Assembly (NCBI GenBank): GCA_035718085.1
Contig: DASTHS010000009.1
Span: 1 to 25,396, forward strand
Length of the DNA stretch: 25,396 nucleotides
Direction of reading: 5' to 3'
From: DASTHS01 sp035718085
GTDB lineage: Bacteria; Actinomycetota; Acidimicrobiia; Acidimicrobiales; Palsa-688
In this document: positions 24,494-25,396 of the stretch, piece after piece
Position numbering within the stretch: position 1 is the stretch's first letter
Layout: every line of letters starts with the position of its first letter
Notes under the pieces: generated by a model
What the model was told of the DNA's origin: nothing
The model's database searches: none
Seen by the model: only the letters and a program-made list of their open reading frames with translations
Made by a program: the position numbers and the translations under genes

Positions 24494-25396
24494 CCACCAT
24501 CGACACACCACCGCTGCCCGACCGGGCCGAGGTCGACGCGACCATCAAGGTCATCACCGACCACGCCGACCGGCTGTTCCTCTGGACCTACGACCGGAGC
24601 CGGGAGCAGCTGGTCACCCTCTACAACAAGGCGATGGGGTCGCAGTGGAACTCGGTGACCGACCTCGACTGGTCGACCCCGGTCGACCCCGAGGAGCTGG
24701 TGAAGACCGCCCCCCAGCAGAACCTGACCGTGCAGCTGGCCCGGGCCGCCGCCGAGCTGCCCGGCTCACCGCTGGCGTCGTGGGGCGAGGCGGAGTTCAC
24801 CGCGCTCGGCATCGAGTCGATGAAGGCGTCGCTCAGCCAGTTCATGCACGGCGAGCAGGGGGCGATGATGGTCGCCGCCAAGATCGTCGAGACGGTGCCG
24901 TGGATCGACGCCCGCTACTACGCGGCCACCCAGACGATGGACGAGGCACGCCACACCGAGGTGTTCGCCAAGTACCTGCACACCAAGGTGGGCGACGCCT
25001 ACCCGATGAGCCCGTTCCTCGAGGCGCAGATCGACGCCCTGATCAGCGACAGCCGCTGGGACATCGCCTACCTGGGCATGCAGATCGTCATCGAATCCCT
25101 GGCCCTCGCCGCCTTCGGGCAGATGGCCCGCTCGATCGAGGAGCCGCTGCTCAAGAAGCTGCTGCGCTACGTGATGAGCGACGAGGCCCGCCACGTGGCC
25201 TTCGGGGTGCTCAGCCTCGCCGAGTACTACCAGGAGCTGACCTCCGCCGAGCTCGACGACCGCGAGGAGTTCCTTCTCGACAACACCCTGCGCAACCGGA
25301 CCCGGTCGACGACACCGGAGATCTGGGAGCGCATGGGCACCTCCGTCGAGGTGGTGCTGCCGTTCCTCGTCGAGGCGGCCCAGCGCCACCAGATCA
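24490..25396 (+). CDS. Ferritin-like di-iron protein, 3'-truncated by window edge
   Basis: At least 302 residues, open to the window end. A four-helix-bundle di-metal site is complete: Glu122 (HGEQG), Glu152-x-x-His155 (DEARH), Glu202 (VIESL) and Glu232-x-x-His235 (DEARH), the E..ExxH..E..ExxH pattern shared by ribonucleotide reductase R2, acyl-ACP desaturases and AurF-like oxygenases. It would activate O2 to oxidise or desaturate a substrate, or act as a ferritin-like oxidase. It is cytosolic, with no signal peptide. The sequence resembles 'ferritin-like domain-containing' proteins of Actinobacteria with no proven reaction. It is coupled to TetR by ATGA and presumably induced by the TetR ligand. 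Confidence 0.85.
   Translation, partial: MTTIDTPPLPDRAEVDATIKVITDHADRLFLWTYDRSREQLVTLYNKAMGSQWNSVTDLDWSTPVDPEELVKTAPQQNLTVQLARAAAELPGSPLASWGEAEFTALGIESMKASLSQFMHGEQGAMMVAAKIVETVPWIDARYYAATQTMDEARHTEVFAKYLHTKVGDAYPMSPFLEAQIDALISDSRWDIAYLGMQIVIESLALAAFGQMARSIEEPLLKKLLRYVMSDEARHVAFGVLSLAEYYQELTSAELDDREEFLLDNTLRNRTRSTTPEIWERMGTSVEVVLPFLVEAAQRHQI

Overview
This is a very GC-rich (by eye about 75% G+C), densely packed stretch of bacterial chromosome. G/C-ending codons, frequent GTG starts, an F420-type LLM oxidoreductase, an SCO6745-family protein, a multi-TM class III cyclase and several acyl-CoA/lipid genes all point to an actinobacterium. A free-living Acidimicrobiia-like lineage fits best, but that placement is inference. 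I see 19 protein genes (the first and last are cut by the window edges). I see no rRNA, tRNA, CRISPR array, transposase, integrase or phage gene.

Layout. (a) 2-3121 (+): an acyl-CoA synthetase (5' end missing), an SCO6745-family protein that overlaps it, and an SDR that appears to start at ATC. (b) 3118-5019 (-): a DeaD-type RNA helicase, divergent from (c) 5210-6412 (+), an L,D-transpeptidase lipoprotein. (d) 6485-9850 (+): one roughly 1120-residue polypeptide joining PAS, GAF, histidine kinase, receiver, PP2C phosphatase and RsbW-like kinase domains. (e) 9861-10766 (-): an F420-type LLM oxidoreductase, divergent from (f) 10827-13919 (+), a GH38 alpha-mannosidase. (g) 16267-13903 (-): an operon of lipoprotein with an HNH-like motif, HemK/MTQ2-like methyltransferase and haem-oxygenase-like di-iron protein, each junction a GTGA overlap. 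(h) 16331-17254 (+): a ferric-reductase-like membrane protein. (i) 18866-17172 (-): a second acyl-CoA synthetase. (j) 18976-22174 (+): membrane adenylate cyclase, gamma-glutamylcyclotransferase-like protein and OSBS/N-succinylamino-acid racemase, joined by ATGA overlaps. (k) 23544-22225 (-): a MATE exporter whose 5' end is unclear. (l) 23840-25396 (+): a TetR regulator and a ferritin-like di-iron protein, ATGA-coupled and led by a textbook promoter.

How they work together. Most genes are housekeeping or general metabolism: acyl-CoA activation, cell-wall cross-linking, RNA remodelling, signalling and glycan turnover. The parts that look like functional units are the di-iron/methyltransferase operon (g), the cAMP/OSBS operon (j), and the TetR/di-iron operon (l).

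A recurrent feature is a -10-like hexamer (T/C/A)AnnnT placed 6-7 nt before the start codon, with no Shine-Dalgarno sequence, in front of seven first-in-transcript genes. This suggests leaderless mRNAs are common here, alongside a few genes with clear Shine-Dalgarno sequences.
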